This document shows positions 16,418 through 25,505 of a DNA stretch of 64,000 nucleotides, one piece after another. Positions within the stretch are counted from its first letter, which is position 1. Each line of letters opens with the position of its first letter. The position numbers and the translations under genes were made by a program. Source of the DNA: Hydrogenispora ethanolica (GTDB lineage: Bacteria; Bacillota; UBA4882; UBA8346); NCBI RefSeq assembly GCF_004340685.1, contig NZ_SLUN01000007.1, forward strand, positions 106,824-170,823, in the 5' to 3' direction. Under the pieces are notes generated by a model. It did not search any database. It saw nothing but the letters and a program-made list of their open reading frames with translations, and was not told where the DNA came from.

Positions 16418-16427
16418 ACGTTAACGT
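16418..16427. promoter_or_regulatory. Palindromic LacI-type operator candidate
   Basis: ACGTTAACGT is a perfect 10-bp palindrome about 20 bases after the -10 box, where a repressor would block transcription. An 11-base part, GCACACGTTAA (16414-16424), recurs at 16606-16616 close to the gene start. Autoregulation by the LacI-family protein is inferred. Confidence 0.45.
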
Positions 16428-16634
16428 TAGCCGTTTGCCGGGGGATGGCCGTGCCGATCGGTGGTTCGCCGCTTGGAAACTGGTAAGAACGGCGTGGCTG
16501 CGAAATGGCAAGATTGAGGACGCCAGCGGCTGGAAGAGCGGGCACGGTGTCGGTCCACCAATGTAGCGTCCCGACGGGAGCTGCTGGTTTCATTTTACCG
16601 TTGACGCACACGTTAAAGCGGAAGGGGTTTGCCA

Positions 16635-17660
16635 GTGACGGTCACCATCAAAGATATCGCCCGGATGGCCAATGTCTCCCATACCACGGTTTCACGGGCG
16701 CTCAAGGACAGCCCGGAGATCGGCGAGGAGACGCGGCGGCGCATCAAAGAGCTGGCGCAGCGGCTGAATTACACCTCCAACGCCCTGGCGCGCGGGCTGG
16801 TGTTGAAGCGGTCCGACAGCATCGGCCTGGTGATTCCGGATATTATCAATCCCTATTACGCCCATATCAGCAAGGCCATTGAGAATGTGGCCAGTGGCCG
16901 CAACTTCAGCCTGATTATTTGCAATACCGACCGCAATCCGGAAAAAGAACGGCATTATCTGCAGTTTCTCCGCGCCAAGCAGGTGGACGGGATCATCATG
17001 GTCCCGGTGACCAACCGCCCCGAGCCGCTGCAGGATCTGGTCCGGGACGGCATTCCGCTGGTCCTCATCGACAATTGGGTGCCGGGCGTGACGGCCGACT
17101 TTATCACCAACGACAATTTCGCCGGGGCCGCCGCCGCGGTGCGGCACCTGATCCGGCGCGGCAAACGGCGAATCGCCCATTTCGCGGGGCCCCGCGACTC
17201 TTTCGCCAGCCAGGAACGGCTCCGCGCCTATCGGCAAGTCATGGCCGAACAGGGCCTGGCCGTTCCCGAAGCGTGGGTCATTTCCACCAACGCCACCTTC
17301 GAGGAGGGTGAGAGAACCGCCCGCCAGCTGCTTCACGCCGGAGAGCTGCCCGAGGCCATCTTCGCGGTCAACGACGTGGTGGCCATGGGGGCGCTGAAGT
17401 ATTTTTACCGCAAGGGGGTCCGGGTCCCGGAGGACCTGGCCCTGGTGGGCTATGACGACATCGAGATGGTGGCGATGCTGCCGGTGGCGCTGACCACCGT
17501 TCGCCAGCGCAAACACGAGCTGGGCCGGACCGCCGCCCAGATGATCCTGGAACGGATCCTCGCCCCGGACGAGGCCCGGGAGTACCGCAACGTCACGCTC
17601 CAACCCCGGCTGGTGGTCCGGAAGTCCTGCGGCGAACCGGAGGAAGAAAGGATGGGCTGA
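16635..17660 (+). CDS. LacI-family transcriptional regulator (likely pectin/uronate)
   Basis: 341 residues from GTG 16635, chosen over TTG 16629 because GGAAGGGG (16620-16627) sits directly against the TTG but 7 bases from the GTG. The N-terminal helix-turn-helix VTIKDIARMANVSHTTVSRAL and hinge helix NALARGLV are classic LacI. A periplasmic-binding-protein-like sensor follows (IGLVIPDIINPYYAHISKAIE, then PEDLALVGYDDIEM). It reads toward kduI, kduD and a pectate lyase, so it probably responds to a pectin breakdown product such as a keto-deoxyuronate. A ~350-base repeat array separates it from kduI, so co-transcription is uncertain. Confidence 0.9.
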   Translation: MTVTIKDIARMANVSHTTVSRALKDSPEIGEETRRRIKELAQRLNYTSNALARGLVLKRSDSIGLVIPDIINPYYAHISKAIENVASGRNFSLIICNTDRNPEKERHYLQFLRAKQVDGIIMVPVTNRPEPLQDLVRDGIPLVLIDNWVPGVTADFITNDNFAGAAAAVRHLIRRGKRRIAHFAGPRDSFASQERLRAYRQVMAEQGLAVPEAWVISTNATFEEGERTARQLLHAGELPEAIFAVNDVVAMGALKYFYRKGVRVPEDLALVGYDDIEMVAMLPVALTTVRQRKHELGRTAAQMILERILAPDEAREYRNVTLQPRLVVRKSCGEPEEERMG

Positions 17661-17671
17661 TCAGGCCGAAG

Positions 17672-18018
17672 GTGAAGGCCGAAAGTCGGGAAAGTCGAAA
17701 GTCGGAAAGTCGAAAGTCGGAAAAGTCAAAAGTCGGAAAAGTCAAAAGTCAGAAAAGTCAAAAGTCGGAAAGTCGAAAGTCGAAAGATGAAAATCGAAAG
17801 TCCAAAACAGAAACTTCCAGACTGGTGATCCGGGACCTCTGGCCTTGAACCTTTGACCTTGGGCCTTGGACTTTTGACTATAGACTTTAGACCCCTGGAT
17901 CTTGGACTTTGGACTTTGGACTTTGGACCTTTGACTTTGAACTTTGAACTTTAGACTTTAGACTTTAGACTTTGAACTTTAGACTTTAGACTTTAGACTT
18001 TGGACCTTTGACTTTTTA
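17672..18018. repeat. Large sense/antisense AAAGTC word array
   Basis: From 17672 to about 17810 the words are GTCGGAAAGTCGAAAGTC-like. From about 17840 to 18018 they are the complement (GACTTTGGACTTTGGA, ACTTTAGACTTTAG). A transcript could form a hairpin of over 100 bases per arm. The word is the same as in the array at 3482. It lies directly upstream of the kduI ribosome-binding site. No gene is supported inside. Confidence 0.85.
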
Positions 18019-18062
18019 CGAAACGGTATCATCCGAATCAATTCAAACAGGAGGCGTTAGCA

Positions 18063-18890
18063 ATGGAAGTACGCAGTGGGGCAAACCCGCAGGATTTTAA
18101 GAACTACACCACGGAACGGATCCGGGAGGATTTCCTGATCCAAGACCTGTTCGTGTCGGGCGAAATCAAGCTGGTCTACAGCCAGATCGACCGGATCATC
18201 ACCGGCGCGGCCTGCCCGGTCGCTCCCTTGACCCTGGAGGCCGGCGCGGAGCTCAGGGCCGCTTATTTCCTGGAACGGCGCGAAATGGGGATCATCAATA
18301 TCGGCCCGAAGGGGACGGTCAGCGTCGACGGCCAGCCATACGAGCTGGACTCGCGGGACGGCCTCTACATCGGGAAAGGCGCCAAGGAGATCGTCTTTAC
18401 CAGCGCCGATCCGCAGGCGCCCGCCAAATTCTATTTTAACAGCGCGCCGGCGCACCAGACCTATCCCACCCGGAAGATTCTGCTCAGCGAGACCGCTGCC
18501 CAGCACCTGGGCTCCCTGAACGAGTCCAACGAACGGACCATCCACAAATACATCCATCCCGACGGCGTCAAAAGCTGTCAGCTGGTCATGGGAATGACCA
18601 TCCTGGAGCCGGGCAACATGTGGAACACCATGCCTTGTCACACCCATGACCGGCGGATGGAGGTCTACCTGTATTTCAACATTCCCGACGACGCGGTGGT
18701 CTTCCACCTCATGGGCGAGCCGGGTGAGACCCGCCACGTCGTGATGCGCAACGAGCAAGCGGTGATCAGCCCCAGCTGGTCGATTCACTCGGGTGTGGGC
18801 ACCAAGAACTACACTTTCATCTGGGGAATGGTCGGCGAGAACCAGGTCTTCTCGGACATGGACGCCGTTCCGATGAGCCAATTGAAATAG
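18063..18890 (+). CDS. kduI: 5-keto-4-deoxyuronate isomerase
   Basis: 275 residues, the normal KduI length. The enzyme converts 5-keto-4-deoxyuronate to 3-deoxy-D-glycero-2,5-hexodiulosonate in cytoplasmic pectin breakdown. The Zn ligands of E. coli KduI are conserved in spacing: HTHDRRME supplies two His and Glu, and the His in SWSIHSGVG is the fourth. ATG 18063 follows AGGAGG. kduD starts 15 bases after the stop, so the two consecutive steps are co-translated. The pectate lyase gene at 19931 supplies the upstream step outside the cell. Confidence 0.96.
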   Translation: MEVRSGANPQDFKNYTTERIREDFLIQDLFVSGEIKLVYSQIDRIITGAACPVAPLTLEAGAELRAAYFLERREMGIINIGPKGTVSVDGQPYELDSRDGLYIGKGAKEIVFTSADPQAPAKFYFNSAPAHQTYPTRKILLSETAAQHLGSLNESNERTIHKYIHPDGVKSCQLVMGMTILEPGNMWNTMPCHTHDRRMEVYLYFNIPDDAVVFHLMGEPGETRHVVMRNEQAVISPSWSIHSGVGTKNYTFIWGMVGENQVFSDMDAVPMSQLK

Positions 18891-18905
18891 AGGAGGTTGC
18901 GAACG

Positions 18906-19667
18906 ATGATTTTAGACCAATTTAAGCTGGACGGCAAGGTAGCGATCGTCACCGGTTGCAGCACCGGTCTGGGACAGGGGATCTGCCTGGCCCTGGCCGA
19001 GGCCGGCGCGACGGTGGTGGGAGTCGATTACGTGGCGGCCCCCGAGACCCAAAAACGCCTTGAGGAACTGGGCGGCAAATGCCTGATGCTGGTGGCCAAC
19101 CTGTTGACCCTGGAGCCGCTGGAGGGGATCCTCCGCCAGACGCTGGAGGCGTTCGGGCGGCTGGATATTCTGGTCAACAACGCCGGCATCATCCGGCGCA
19201 ACGACGCCCTGGAGTTTTCGGAGAAGGACTGGGACGACGTGCTCAACATCAACCTGAAGACGGTCTTCTTCTTCAGTCAGCTGGCGGCCAAACAATTCGT
19301 CAAACAGGGTTCCAAGGGCAAGATCATCAATATCGCCTCGATGCTGTCCTATCAGGGCGGGATCCGGGTTCCCTCCTACACCGCCAGCAAGAGCGGAGTG
19401 ATGGGCATCACCCGGGCCATGGCCAACGAATGGGCGAAGTACCACATCAATATCAACGCCATCGCCCCGGGCTACATGGCCACCAACAATACCGCGCCGT
19501 TGCGCGCCGACGAGGGACGCAGCAGCGAGATTCTGGGCCGGATTCCGGCGGGCCGCTGGGGCACTCCCGATGACCTGAAAGGCGTGGCTTTGCTGCTCGC
19601 CTCTGACGCCGGGGACTACATCAACGGGTTCACCATCGCGGTGGACGGCGGCTGGCTGGCGCGGTAA
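18906..19667 (+). CDS. kduD: 2-deoxy-D-gluconate 3-dehydrogenase / 2-keto-3-deoxygluconate-forming SDR
   Basis: 253 residues, a short-chain dehydrogenase. The NAD-binding loop is TGCSTGLGQG, the NNAG motif lies at about residue 87, and the catalytic Ser is in NIASMLSYQGG with YTASK (Tyr-x3-Lys). KduD reduces the KduI product to 2-keto-3-deoxygluconate, the entry to the KDG kinase/aldolase route; no kdgK or kdgA is in the window. ATG 18906 lies 9 bases after AGGAGG (18891-18896); the in-frame TTG 18897 abuts the Shine-Dalgarno and is not used. A terminator follows. Confidence 0.93.
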   Translation: MILDQFKLDGKVAIVTGCSTGLGQGICLALAEAGATVVGVDYVAAPETQKRLEELGGKCLMLVANLLTLEPLEGILRQTLEAFGRLDILVNNAGIIRRNDALEFSEKDWDDVLNINLKTVFFFSQLAAKQFVKQGSKGKIINIASMLSYQGGIRVPSYTASKSGVMGITRAMANEWAKYHININAIAPGYMATNNTAPLRADEGRSSEILGRIPAGRWGTPDDLKGVALLLASDAGDYINGFTIAVDGGWLAR

Positions 19668-19716
19668 GCGGCGGCGCCACTCGGACCGGCTTCATCCGTA
19701 TTTCAGCGATTCTCTG

Positions 19717-19750
19717 AAAACCTTCGCCGTCGGGAGACGGCGGAGGTTTT
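19717..19750 (+). terminator. Terminator of kduID
   Basis: AAAACCTTCGCCGTC pairs with GACGGCGGAGGTTTT around GGGA. The T-rich stretch TTCATTTTTT follows. Confidence 0.85.
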
Positions 19751-19930
19751 CTTCATTTTTTCCTCCATCGGTTAAAAATTGTCCCCCGCAAGTAAAAAAG
19801 TGGCCATGGGCTATTGCACCCTCCGGGACTATACTTAGAGTGGCAAATACTTGGAAATTGCCTAATCTGTTCGCGGAGCGGGCAAGCGGTTGTGAAGGCA
19901 TTGCCAAATTATCAAGAGGGGGGCTGTTTC

Positions 19931-22900
19931 ATGAAGAAAAATTTGATCCTGAGCATCGTGTCGGTGTTGCTCCTGCTGGCGGTCGCCTGCGGCGGAGTGC
20001 CGGTGGCGAGCGCGCCGCCCGGCGAGACCTGGCAATCCAGCATCTTTGGGAGCAGTACCACGGCTTCCTCCGCCGTCAATCAGATCACGGTGAATGCCGA
20101 TCAAAGCGTGACCATCGAAAGCACCGGGAACGGCGGCAAGATCTCCAGCACCGTGGAAGGGATCGCCTTTTACCATACGCCGCTGGACTCGGCCAAACCG
20201 TTTCAGCTCACCGCCAAAGTCAAGGTGGAGAGCTATACCAACGCCAGCCAGGTATCGTTCGGGATAATGCTCCGGGACACCGTGGGCGTCAACGGCGACA
20301 GCTCGGGCCATGCCTCCAATTTCGTGGCGGTGGGCGCCCTGGCAGGCAAAATGCAGGCCTTCTACAGGAAAGGAACCCTGCTGGTCAATCCGGCGATAAC
20401 GCTGGTGGACGCGCCGGCGCAGGCGGGGAACCAATTCATCCTGCGGCTGATCAAGACGGCCGATAACCAATGCGTCGTCAGCTGCGGTTCCCAGACCGCG
20501 GTCATCGACAGCGCCGGCTTCTTTAGCGGCAGCCAATTCTACCTCGGCCTTTTTGCGGCCCGCAATGCCAAGGTTACCTTTTCCGATATTGAACTGCTCA
20601 CGACGGTGGCGAACGTCGCCGTTTCCAGCCGCCCCGCCAGGACCGAGTATCTGACCGGGCAGGCGCTGGATCTGAGCGGCTTGGGAGTGACGGCGACCGA
20701 GGCCGGCGGCGCCGTGAAGACGCTGACCGCCAAGGATTATGTCGTGACCGGCTTTGACAATAACGCCGCGGGAACGCAGAATCTGACGGTTCACTACGGC
20801 GGAAAGACCGCTAGCTTCCAGGTGAACGTGGTCGCTTTGGCCTGCACCGCGATGGACATTGCCTACGAACCGGCCAAGACCACTTATTATTTAAACGATC
20901 GCTTTGATCCGGCCGGGATGGTCATCAACGGCACCTTCAACACCGGAGCCGTCCGGCCGCTCGATCCCGCCGAATATACCCTGTCCGGCTTCGATAGCGC
21001 CACGCCGGGGAAAAAGACGGTCATCGCCGCCCTGAAGGCCGATCCCGCCAAAACGGCCAGCTTCACGGTGACTGTCAAACCCGCCGCGCTGCTGGACCTG
21101 GAGATCCGCAAGCCGCCGGAGAAGACGCGTTATTTCCTCGGCGAATCATTGGACCTGGACGGGATGGTGGTCTACGCCAAATACAGCGACCGCACGGAAG
21201 CGCGGCTCACCAAGGATGAATACGCGGCGTCCGCGTTGGATGCCGCAACTCCGGGGGAGAAGGAAGTCGCCCTTTCCCATAAAGGCAAAACCGCCATCCT
21301 GAAAGTAACGGTGAAAGCCAAGGAGCTCACCGGCATCCAGGTGACCAAGTATCCGAAAACCACCTATTGGATCGGCCAGTCCTTTGACGCCGCGGGCCTG
21401 GAAGTCTCCAAGGTCTACGACAACCTGGACCGGGAGGTTCTGCCCGCCGGAGAATACGCCATTGATTCATCGGCGTTGGATTCGGCGCGGACCGGCGTTT
21501 ACCCGATCCGGATCGTTCCCAAAGACGGCCGGCTCGCGCCGCTTACGCTCCCGGTGACGGTAAGGGAGAATATGGCCTATACTTGGAAGACCATCCGCTT
21601 CGGCCAGTCGACATCGGAGACCCGGAATTATGCGACGGTGAAAGAGAACGGGAACGTCGAGCTGGTAGCGCTGGAGGGCGGCGGAAAAGTAACCGGCGAC
21701 CATGACGGCATCACGTTCTATTATACGGAGATTGACGGGCAGAAGGATAACTTCGTGTTATCCGCCGATATCCAGGTCAAAGCCTACGCCAAGAACCCGC
21801 ATGACGGCCAGGAATCCTTCGGCATCATGGCCCGGGACGCCATCGGCAAGCCCGGCGATTCCAGCATCTTCGCCTCCAATATCGCGGCGGTCGGCGGACA
21901 CAGCGGCGGAACCGGGAATCCCAACGGCACCCAGCTGTTCATCCGGACCGGGATCACCTCTCCCGACGGCGCGGGCAGCAAGGGCGTGCAGCGCAAGATG
22001 CTCCTCAATGAGAAGCCGGAACCGGGGAATACTCATCCCGCCAAACCCTACCGGTTGACCCTGGCCAGAACCAACAGCGGTTTTACCGGGAGATTGAACA
22101 ACGGCGCCGCGGAACTGTTCTTCCAGCCGGATATCTTAAAAGTCCAGGATTCTAAGATTTACGTAGGTTTTTATGCCGCGCGCCTGGCGACGATCGAAGT
22201 GAGCAATATTCAATTTACGGTCACCGCGGCCGAGACCGACGCTCCGAAGGTGGACCCTCCCAAAGAAAAGATCGTGCCCGGGCTGGAAATCCTATCGCCG
22301 GATAAAACCTCCAAGACCACGTATCCGCTGTTGGTCCGGGCCAATGTGGACGGCATTGTCACGGTGAAAAAAGGGAACCGGGTCATCGCCCGGGACAAAG
22401 CGGTCGCGGCCGGCCAGATCCTGACGGTGCCCGCGGCCATCGCCGCCGGCGCGACGACCCCGTTCAGCGTGGCCTTTTTGCCGGAGGACACCCAATATCT
22501 GACCTCCTATGAGAAGATCGTCAAAAACTTCACGGTTACCCGGCGCTCCTATGCGCCGAACGGCGATATTTACGTGTCGCCCCGGGGTTCCGGCGCCGGC
22601 ACGGGCACCGAAAGCGCTCCGCTGGACCTCGATACCGCCATCGAATTTGTCCGGGAAGGCCAAACGATCATTTTGCTTGACGGCCAATACCTCCGCAGTT
22701 CGAAACTGGAGATCAAAAAGTATAACGACGGCACGGCCGGGGCCATGAAGTACCTGGTGGCGGCCCCCGGCGCGCGACCGGTGATCGATTTCAATAAAAA
22801 GTCCGAGGGCGTGCTGCTCAGCGGCGATTACTGGCACGTGAAAGGGATCGATTTCGCCCGCTCGGCGGCCAATACCAAGGGATTCACCATCGGCGGCAAC

Positions 22901-23677
22901 CACAATATCGTGGAGCTTTGCAATTTCTATCAGCACGGGGATACGGGCTTGCAGATCAGCCGCACCGACCTGACCTTGGAGAACCTGTCCGATTGGCCGT
23001 CCCATAACCTGATCTTGAATTGTACCTCGTATGACAACCGCGATCCGTCCGACAACAATGCCGACGGCTTTGCCGCCAAACTCACGGCCGGTGTGGGGAA
23101 TGTCTTCCGGGGTTGTATTTCGCATCATAACATCGATGACGGCTGGGATCTCTACACCAAAGCCGGCAGCGGCGCCATCGGAACGGTGCTGATCGAAGGG
23201 TGCATCGCTTATGCCAATGGCGCGTTGACGGACGGAACGGTGGGCCGGGGCGATAAGAACGGCTTCAAGCTCGGCGGGGAAGGCATCGCGGTACCCCATG
23301 TCATCCGGAACAGCCTCGCCTTCGGCAATGGGGCCGTGGGTTTCACCAGCAACAGTAATCCCGCCGTGCAGGCGCTGGATTGCGTTTCGTACGACAATGG
23401 CCGGGCCAATCTGGAATTCACATCCTATCCGGGGATCCCGTTGCAGTTTGTGATTCGGAACTTTGTATCCTACCGCAGCGGCGCCGGGGGGAGCGACAGC
23501 TATCCGGCCTTCGCCGCGGACCAGAGCAACTACTTCTGGAACGGCAGCGCCTCGGTCAACCAATCCGGCACGGTTTTGAATCCGGCCATTTTCGCCGGAC
23601 TGACGCCGTCCCTGCCCTACCAGCGCGACGCCGAGGGCAATATTATTTGGGGCGATTTCTTGAAGATCAAGCGCTGA
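19931..23677 (+). CDS. Modular pectate lyase (PL9) lipoprotein with Ig-like and lectin-like domains
   Basis: 1248 residues from ATG 19931 (AGAGGGGGG upstream). A lipoprotein signal with lipobox LAVAC (Cys about residue 20) comes first. A lectin-like beta-sandwich (35-225) follows, then four Big_3-type Ig repeats (about 230-550, each with a 'ALDLSGLGV'-like start and a 'G.K.A.F.V.V' end), then a second lectin-like domain (about 555-770). A PL9 right-handed beta-helix ends the protein (about 875-1248). NNADGFAAK carries the catalytic Lys1050, with the Ca-binding Asp group in SYDNRDPSDNNAD. PL9 enzymes cleave polygalacturonate by beta-elimination, giving unsaturated uronates that enter the KduI/KduD route. 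Surface anchoring plus lectin modules suggests it works on plant wall polymers held at the cell. Confidence 0.85.
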   Translation: MKKNLILSIVSVLLLLAVACGGVPVASAPPGETWQSSIFGSSTTASSAVNQITVNADQSVTIESTGNGGKISSTVEGIAFYHTPLDSAKPFQLTAKVKVESYTNASQVSFGIMLRDTVGVNGDSSGHASNFVAVGALAGKMQAFYRKGTLLVNPAITLVDAPAQAGNQFILRLIKTADNQCVVSCGSQTAVIDSAGFFSGSQFYLGLFAARNAKVTFSDIELLTTVANVAVSSRPARTEYLTGQALDLSGLGVTATEAGGAVKTLTAKDYVVTGFDNNAAGTQNLTVHYGGKTASFQVNVVALACTAMDIAYEPAKTTYYLNDRFDPAGMVINGTFNTGAVRPLDPAEYTLSGFDSATPGKKTVIAALKADPAKTASFTVTVKPAALLDLEIRKPPEKTRYFLGESLDLDGMVVYAKYSDRTEARLTKDEYAASALDAATPGEKEVALSHKGKTAILKVTVKAKELTGIQVTKYPKTTYWIGQSFDAAGLEVSKVYDNLDREVLPAGEYAIDSSALDSARTGVYPIRIVPKDGRLAPLTLPVTVRENMAYTWKTIRFGQSTSETRNYATVKENGNVELVALEGGGKVTGDHDGITFYYTEIDGQKDNFVLSADIQVKAYAKNPHDGQESFGIMARDAIGKPGDSSIFASNIAAVGGHSGGTGNPNGTQLFIRTGITSPDGAGSKGVQRKMLLNEKPEPGNTHPAKPYRLTLARTNSGFTGRLNNGAAELFFQPDILKVQDSKIYVGFYAARLATIEVSNIQFTVTAAETDAPKVDPPKEKIVPGLEILSPDKTSKTTYPLLVRANVDGIVTVKKGNRVIARDKAVAAGQILTVPAAIAAGATTPFSVAFLPEDTQYLTSYEKIVKNFTVTRRSYAPNGDIYVSPRGSGAGTGTESAPLDLDTAIEFVREGQTIILLDGQYLRSSKLEIKKYNDGTAGAMKYLVAAPGARPVIDFNKKSEGVLLSGDYWHVKGIDFARSAANTKGFTIGGNHNIVELCNFYQHGDTGLQISRTDLTLENLSDWPSHNLILNCTSYDNRDPSDNNADGFAAKLTAGVGNVFRGCISHHNIDDGWDLYTKAGSGAIGTVLIEGCIAYANGALTDGTVGRGDKNGFKLGGEGIAVPHVIRNSLAFGNGAVGFTSNSNPAVQALDCVSYDNGRANLEFTSYPGIPLQFVIRNFVSYRSGAGGSDSYPAFAADQSNYFWNGSASVNQSGTVLNPAIFAGLTPSLPYQRDAEGNIIWGDFLKIKR

Positions 23678-23873
23678 TCCGGACCGATACGCCAATCAGC
23701 GTCTCAAGGTCCAAGCAATGAGCATGAAAACGTAGCAGCAGGCCGGAGGCTCCGGTTGTTTTTGGGCATCATCATCCCAGACCGGCATCGATGGTTGAAA
23801 ATTCTGCGCTCACCGCCGCCGGGTGGTGCGACCTGGGTGTGAAAATATTTCATCCCATCAATGGAAATAAATC
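23678..23873. other. Intergenic stretch after the pectate lyase
   Basis: No gene or clear terminator seen. It ends at the rpsF promoter. Confidence 0.4.
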
Positions 23874-23903
23874 TTGAATCGTTTCAGTCCGAAGTGATAT
23901 AAT
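23874..23903 (+). promoter_or_regulatory. Promoter of the rpsF operon
   Basis: TTGAAT (23874-23879) and a perfect TATAAT (23898-23903) with an 18-base spacer, just upstream of the S6:S18 leader. Confidence 0.7.
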
Positions 23904-23911
23904 GTTACGGT

Positions 23912-23953
23912 GACTTCCCTGCTCCTTTTCCAATGAAGGGAGCCGAATGAGTC
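23912..23953 (+). ncRNA. S6:S18-binding leader of rpsF
   Basis: GACT (23912-23915) pairs with AGTC (23950-23953), and TCCCT (23916-23920) with AGGGA (23937-23941). On the 3' side an asymmetric internal loop contains CCG (23943-23945). This is the architecture of the known S6:S18 RNA motif, by which the S6-S18 complex represses its own operon. Position between the promoter and rpsF fits. Recognised by eye, not by a covariance model. Confidence 0.6.
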
Positions 23954-23977
23954 CATAGGGAGGAGGTGTGAAATCGG

Positions 23978-24265
23978 ATGCGGGATTATGAGACGATGTA
24001 TATCCTCAGGCCAGACCTGGAAGAGGAAGCTCTTGAGGCAGCGGTCGCCCGCTTCGAGGATGTTGTCAAGAACGGTAACGGTGAGATTCTCAAAGTTGAC
24101 CGTTGGGGCAAGCGGCGTCTTGCTTACGAGATTGACGGCAAAGTCGAAGGGCACTATATCCTGATGACCTTCAAGTCCGGCACAGAAGTCGCGCAAGAGC
24201 TCGAGCGGCTGTTGCGCATCAACGACGATATCGTTCGCCACTTGGTAATCAAAAAAGAAGAATAA
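23978..24265 (+). CDS. rpsF: 30S ribosomal protein bS6
   Basis: 95 residues. MRDYETMYILRPDLEEE and the RWGKRRLAYEIDGKVEGHY core are diagnostic of S6. It binds 16S rRNA together with S18, encoded two genes later. ATG 23978 follows GGGAGGAGGTG. First gene of rpsF-ssb-rpsR, a conserved bacterial order. Confidence 0.97.
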   Translation: MRDYETMYILRPDLEEEALEAAVARFEDVVKNGNGEILKVDRWGKRRLAYEIDGKVEGHYILMTFKSGTEVAQELERLLRINDDIVRHLVIKKEE

Positions 24266-24280
24266 CGAAGGTGATGGCAG

Positions 24281-24691
24281 ATGAATCATATTGTCCTGAT
24301 CGGGAGACTCACGCGAGACCCGGAACTTCGTTATACGCCGAGCGGTACAGCGGTAACCAATTTTGATCTGGCGGTGGATCGCCCGGTTCCCAACCAACAA
24401 GGGGAGCGGGAGACGGATTTCATCCGGATCATCGCCTGGCAAAAACAGGCGGAGTTATGTGCCAATTACTTGAAGAAAGGGCGTCTCGTGGCGGTGGAAG
24501 GCCGGTTGCAGATTCGCAGTTACGAGACACAAGATGGCCAAAAGAGACGCGTTGCCGAAGTCGTCGCCAACCAAGTCCAGTTTTTGGACAAGGGTCGCGA
24601 TGACGCTACGGCTGCCCCGGGTTCCGGATCTTCCGGTTCCGGCGGCCATGACGATCTCGGCGGCGTGAATCTCGACGATCTTCCATTTTAG
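24281..24691 (+). CDS. ssb: Single-stranded DNA-binding protein
   Basis: 136 residues. The OB-fold (1-110) starts MNHIVLIGRLTRDPELRYTPSG. A short Gly/Ser linker leads to the acidic tip DDLPF, the partner-binding tail of bacterial SSB. Located between rpsF and rpsR as in most Bacillota, starting 15 bases after rpsF. It coats single-stranded DNA during replication and repair. Confidence 0.96.
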   Translation: MNHIVLIGRLTRDPELRYTPSGTAVTNFDLAVDRPVPNQQGERETDFIRIIAWQKQAELCANYLKKGRLVAVEGRLQIRSYETQDGQKRRVAEVVANQVQFLDKGRDDATAAPGSGSSGSGGHDDLGGVNLDDLPF

Positions 24692-24716
24692 GTTTGACTA
24701 TCGGAGGTGAAATAAT

Positions 24717-24962
24717 ATGCCCAGAAACGACAAAGAGGGTCGCGGCGGTCGCCGCCCCAAGAAGAAGGTATGCGCCTTCTGCGTTGATAAGGTAACCGCG
24801 ATCGATTATAAGGAAATCCCCAAGTTGCGCAGGTTCATTACCGAGCGGGGCAAGATTTTACCGCGCCGGATCTCGGGCAATTGCGCTGTTCACCAGCGCC
24901 AATTGACCAATGCGATCAAACGGGCACGGCAAATTGCTTTGTTGCCATATACCAGTGAATAA
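24717..24962 (+). CDS. rpsR: 30S ribosomal protein bS18, Cys-containing form
   Basis: 81 residues. CAFC and [10 protein letters not shown] supply three Cys of the zinc-type S18; the core [21 protein letters not shown] is typical. Partner of S6 in the 30S platform. ATG 24717 follows CGGAGGTGA. A terminator lies directly after the stop. Confidence 0.96.
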   Translation: MPRNDKEGRGGRRPKKKVCAFCVDKVTAIDYKEIPKLRRFITERGKILPRRISGNCAVHQRQLTNAIKRARQIALLPYTSE

Positions 24963-24985
24963 GGGGCCGAAGGGCCCCTTTTTTA
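24963..24985 (+). terminator. Terminator after rpsR
   Basis: AGGGGCC and GGCCCCT pair around GAAG. The final T runs into TTTTT. Confidence 0.9.
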
Positions 24986-25172
24986 TAACAGTTGCCGGCG
25001 GTTTTGAAACGGCCCGCGGCGAACGCCGGCCCGGAGAGCAATGGGCGATGCAAGCCGGAAGTAACGCAATTTCCGATTCTGAAACGGGCGATAAAATTAT
25101 TGCAAAATTATTTCAGCGCAGGAAAAAAAGGTCTTGATAGAGAATATCATGGGTTGAAGGAGGATTGTTTTG

Positions 25173-25493
25173 ATGTCTTCGAGCAACCCGGATTTCAATA
25201 TTGTCAAGAACCTGCGGACCATCGAATGGATTAAGGCGGAATTGGCCGCCGGCATGGGGACCCTCTTCAAAGCCCTGATCAAGAACAATGAAGAGTTGAT
25301 CCAGGATTCTTTGGCCGGTTTGATTGTCAGTTGTTACTTCCTGGGCAAACGGCTTGGCATCTCCTTCACCAAGCTGGATGAGATCATTCGTCAGAAGCTG
25401 CAGTCGCCGCCGATGCAAGAGCACGAATTGGAACAGTGGTATGGAGACGTCTCCAATTTGGAAAATTACTTGAAAGACCGCAATCGATATTAG
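25173..25493 (+). CDS. MazG-like family protein
   Basis: 106 residues, all-helical. It resembles the small MazG-like family (PF12643) often found between rpsR and rplI in Clostridia: NIVKNLRTIEWIKAELAAGM near the start, then DSLAGLIVSCYFLGKRLGISF. MazG proteins hydrolyse nucleoside triphosphates, but the acidic ExxE metal motifs of true MazG are only partly visible, so enzymatic activity is uncertain. ATG 25173 is chosen over TTG 25170 because GAAGGAGG lies at the right distance. The rplI frame begins almost at its stop codon. Confidence 0.7.
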   Translation: MSSSNPDFNIVKNLRTIEWIKAELAAGMGTLFKALIKNNEELIQDSLAGLIVSCYFLGKRLGISFTKLDEIIRQKLQSPPMQEHELEQWYGDVSNLENYLKDRNRY

Positions 25494-25505
25494 GTGGTGA
25501 AATCA

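Noticed and set aside
19814..19930. Longer start for the pectate lyase
   Set aside because: The extra 39 residues would precede a perfect lipoprotein signal that starts at ATG 19931 with a strong ribosome-binding site.
22292..23695. 467-codon open frame on the minus strand
   Set aside because: Antisense to the pectate lyase catalytic domain; composition typical of a shadow frame.
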